This document shows positions 63,395 to 64,000 of a stretch of 64,000 nucleotides of DNA, one piece after another. Positions within the stretch are counted from its first letter, which is position 1; each line of letters starts with the position of its first letter. A program made the position numbers and the translations under genes. The stretch comes from Epibacterium ulvae (GTDB lineage Bacteria > Pseudomonadota > Alphaproteobacteria > Rhodobacterales > Rhodobacteraceae), in contig NZ_FMWG01000012.1 in NCBI RefSeq assembly GCF_900102795.1, forward strand, positions 1-64,000, written 5' to 3'. A model generated the notes under the pieces. That model ran no database searches. It worked only from the letters and a program-made list of their open reading frames with translations, and was not told the origin of the DNA.

Positions 63395-63550
63395 ATTGGG
63401 CATCACAGATCCGTGAATTTACTGCAACCTCAAGGCTTTATCTTACTGTTCATCACGGAACAGGTTATGTTGGATTTTGTAGGCTTTCTTTTGACGCATG
63501 TGCCGTCATTGTGAGGCCATACCTATTTGGACAAACACGGAGCCTGTTCC

Positions 63551-64000
63551 ATGAAACGCACTTTGCTTGCCGCCGCTTTGCTTGCTTCTACTGTTGCAAC
63601 CTCAGCTTTTGCATCCGCTGAAAAATACACATTGGATGCAAGCCACAGCCAGATCGTATTCAGCTATAATCACCTTGGCTATTCAACCACTTGGGGCATG
63701 TTCTCCGGATTTGAAGGCGACATTGCCTTTGATCAGGAAAACCCTGCAGCCTCTTCGGTCACAGTTTCCATGCCGGTAAAATCCATGCTCACCGGTTGGG
63801 AGGGACGCTTTAATCATTTCATGTCCAAAGATTTCTTTGATGCGGCGGATGATGAGCTGGTATCTTTCAGCTCAACCGCCATCGAAGTGACAGGTGAAAA
63901 CACCGCAAAGATCACAGGTGATCTGACGTTGAATGGTGTCACCAAACCGGTTGTTTTGGATGCGAAGCTGAACCAGGCAGGCGATCACCCAATGGCGAAA
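63551..64000 (+). CDS. YceI-family periplasmic protein, 3' end beyond window
   Basis: ATG 63551 opens a frame that continues to the right edge; 150 residues are seen. A signal peptide (TLLAAALLASTVATSAFAS) precedes the YceI lipocalin-like domain (YTLDASHSQIVFSYNHLGYS, FEGDIAFDQENPAASSVTV, FFDAADDELVSFSST, ITGDLTLNGVTKPV). The family binds polyprenoid-type lipids in the periplasm; the role here is not defined. Confidence 0.88.
   Translation, partial: MKRTLLAAALLASTVATSAFASAEKYTLDASHSQIVFSYNHLGYSTTWGMFSGFEGDIAFDQENPAASSVTVSMPVKSMLTGWEGRFNHFMSKDFFDAADDELVSFSSTAIEVTGENTAKITGDLTLNGVTKPVVLDAKLNQAGDHPMAK

Noticed and set aside
1-64000. tRNA genes, rRNA genes and CRISPR arrays
   Set aside because: No cloverleaf ending in CCA or tRNA consensus box, no rRNA-like sequence, and no short spaced direct repeats were seen by reading; a dedicated search was not possible.

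Overview
The window comes from an alphaproteobacterium of the Rhodobacteraceae (Roseobacter group). The grounds are family resemblance rather than any search: type I-secreted RTX proteins ending in a DDFIF-like tail, gene transfer agent head-spike genes, a roseobacter-style Hint protein, an ArdA/ParB/MobC plasmid backbone, and an rpsF-rpsR-rplI order with typical alphaproteobacterial proteins.

Left part (1-15.3 kb) is accessory DNA. A protein of near-identical 128-residue CARDB-like repeats runs off the left edge. Next is a mobilization operon on the minus strand (small ORF, MobC, relaxase, VirD4-like coupling protein) with its own terminator, then the tail of a large serine recombinase. A five-part minus-strand operon follows (12.8 to 5.9 kb): a 56-residue membrane protein, a 546-residue protein with the N-terminal half of a Hint (intein-like) domain, a frame-interrupted short ORF with a C8 tract, an HlyC-type toxin acyltransferase, and a 1440-residue RTX protein that begins with the C-terminal half of a Hint domain. 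This apparent split-Hint/acyltransferase/RTX arrangement is the most unusual item in the window. It is bordered by plasmid debris: a ParB start fragment, an ArdA fused to another gene's remains, and an IS3-family relic.

The middle (15.3-31.3 kb) is a sugar-acid catabolic locus. It holds two GntR/LacI-type repressors, two complete sugar ABC importers, a beta-propeller protein, a PdxA-family dehydrogenase, a rhamnonate-dehydratase-like enolase-superfamily enzyme, a 2-keto-3-deoxy-L-pentonate dehydratase of the DapA family, an alpha-ketoglutarate semialdehyde dehydrogenase and an SMP-30 lactonase. Together they fit a non-phosphorylating route from an L-pentonic acid to 2-oxoglutarate. Two distinct palindromic operator types mark the promoters.

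From 31.3 to 46.5 kb lie relics, MerR and AraC regulators, a secreted RTX protein with a glycosidase-like N-terminus, small exported proteins including an OmpA-family protein, a nitrate/taurine-type ABC importer, a serralysin-type metalloprotease and another RTX protein. No type I secretion pump is present.

The right part (46.8-64 kb) is mostly core genome: gene transfer agent spike genes, a formylglycine-generating enzyme, aconitase B, a porin, trigger factor, a CpdB-type nucleotidase, a lytic transglycosylase lipoprotein, a methyltransferase, a hexapeptide acetyltransferase, ribosomal proteins L9, S18 and S6, and the start of a YceI protein. Many genes end in clear hairpin terminators. No rRNA, tRNA or CRISPR array was seen.
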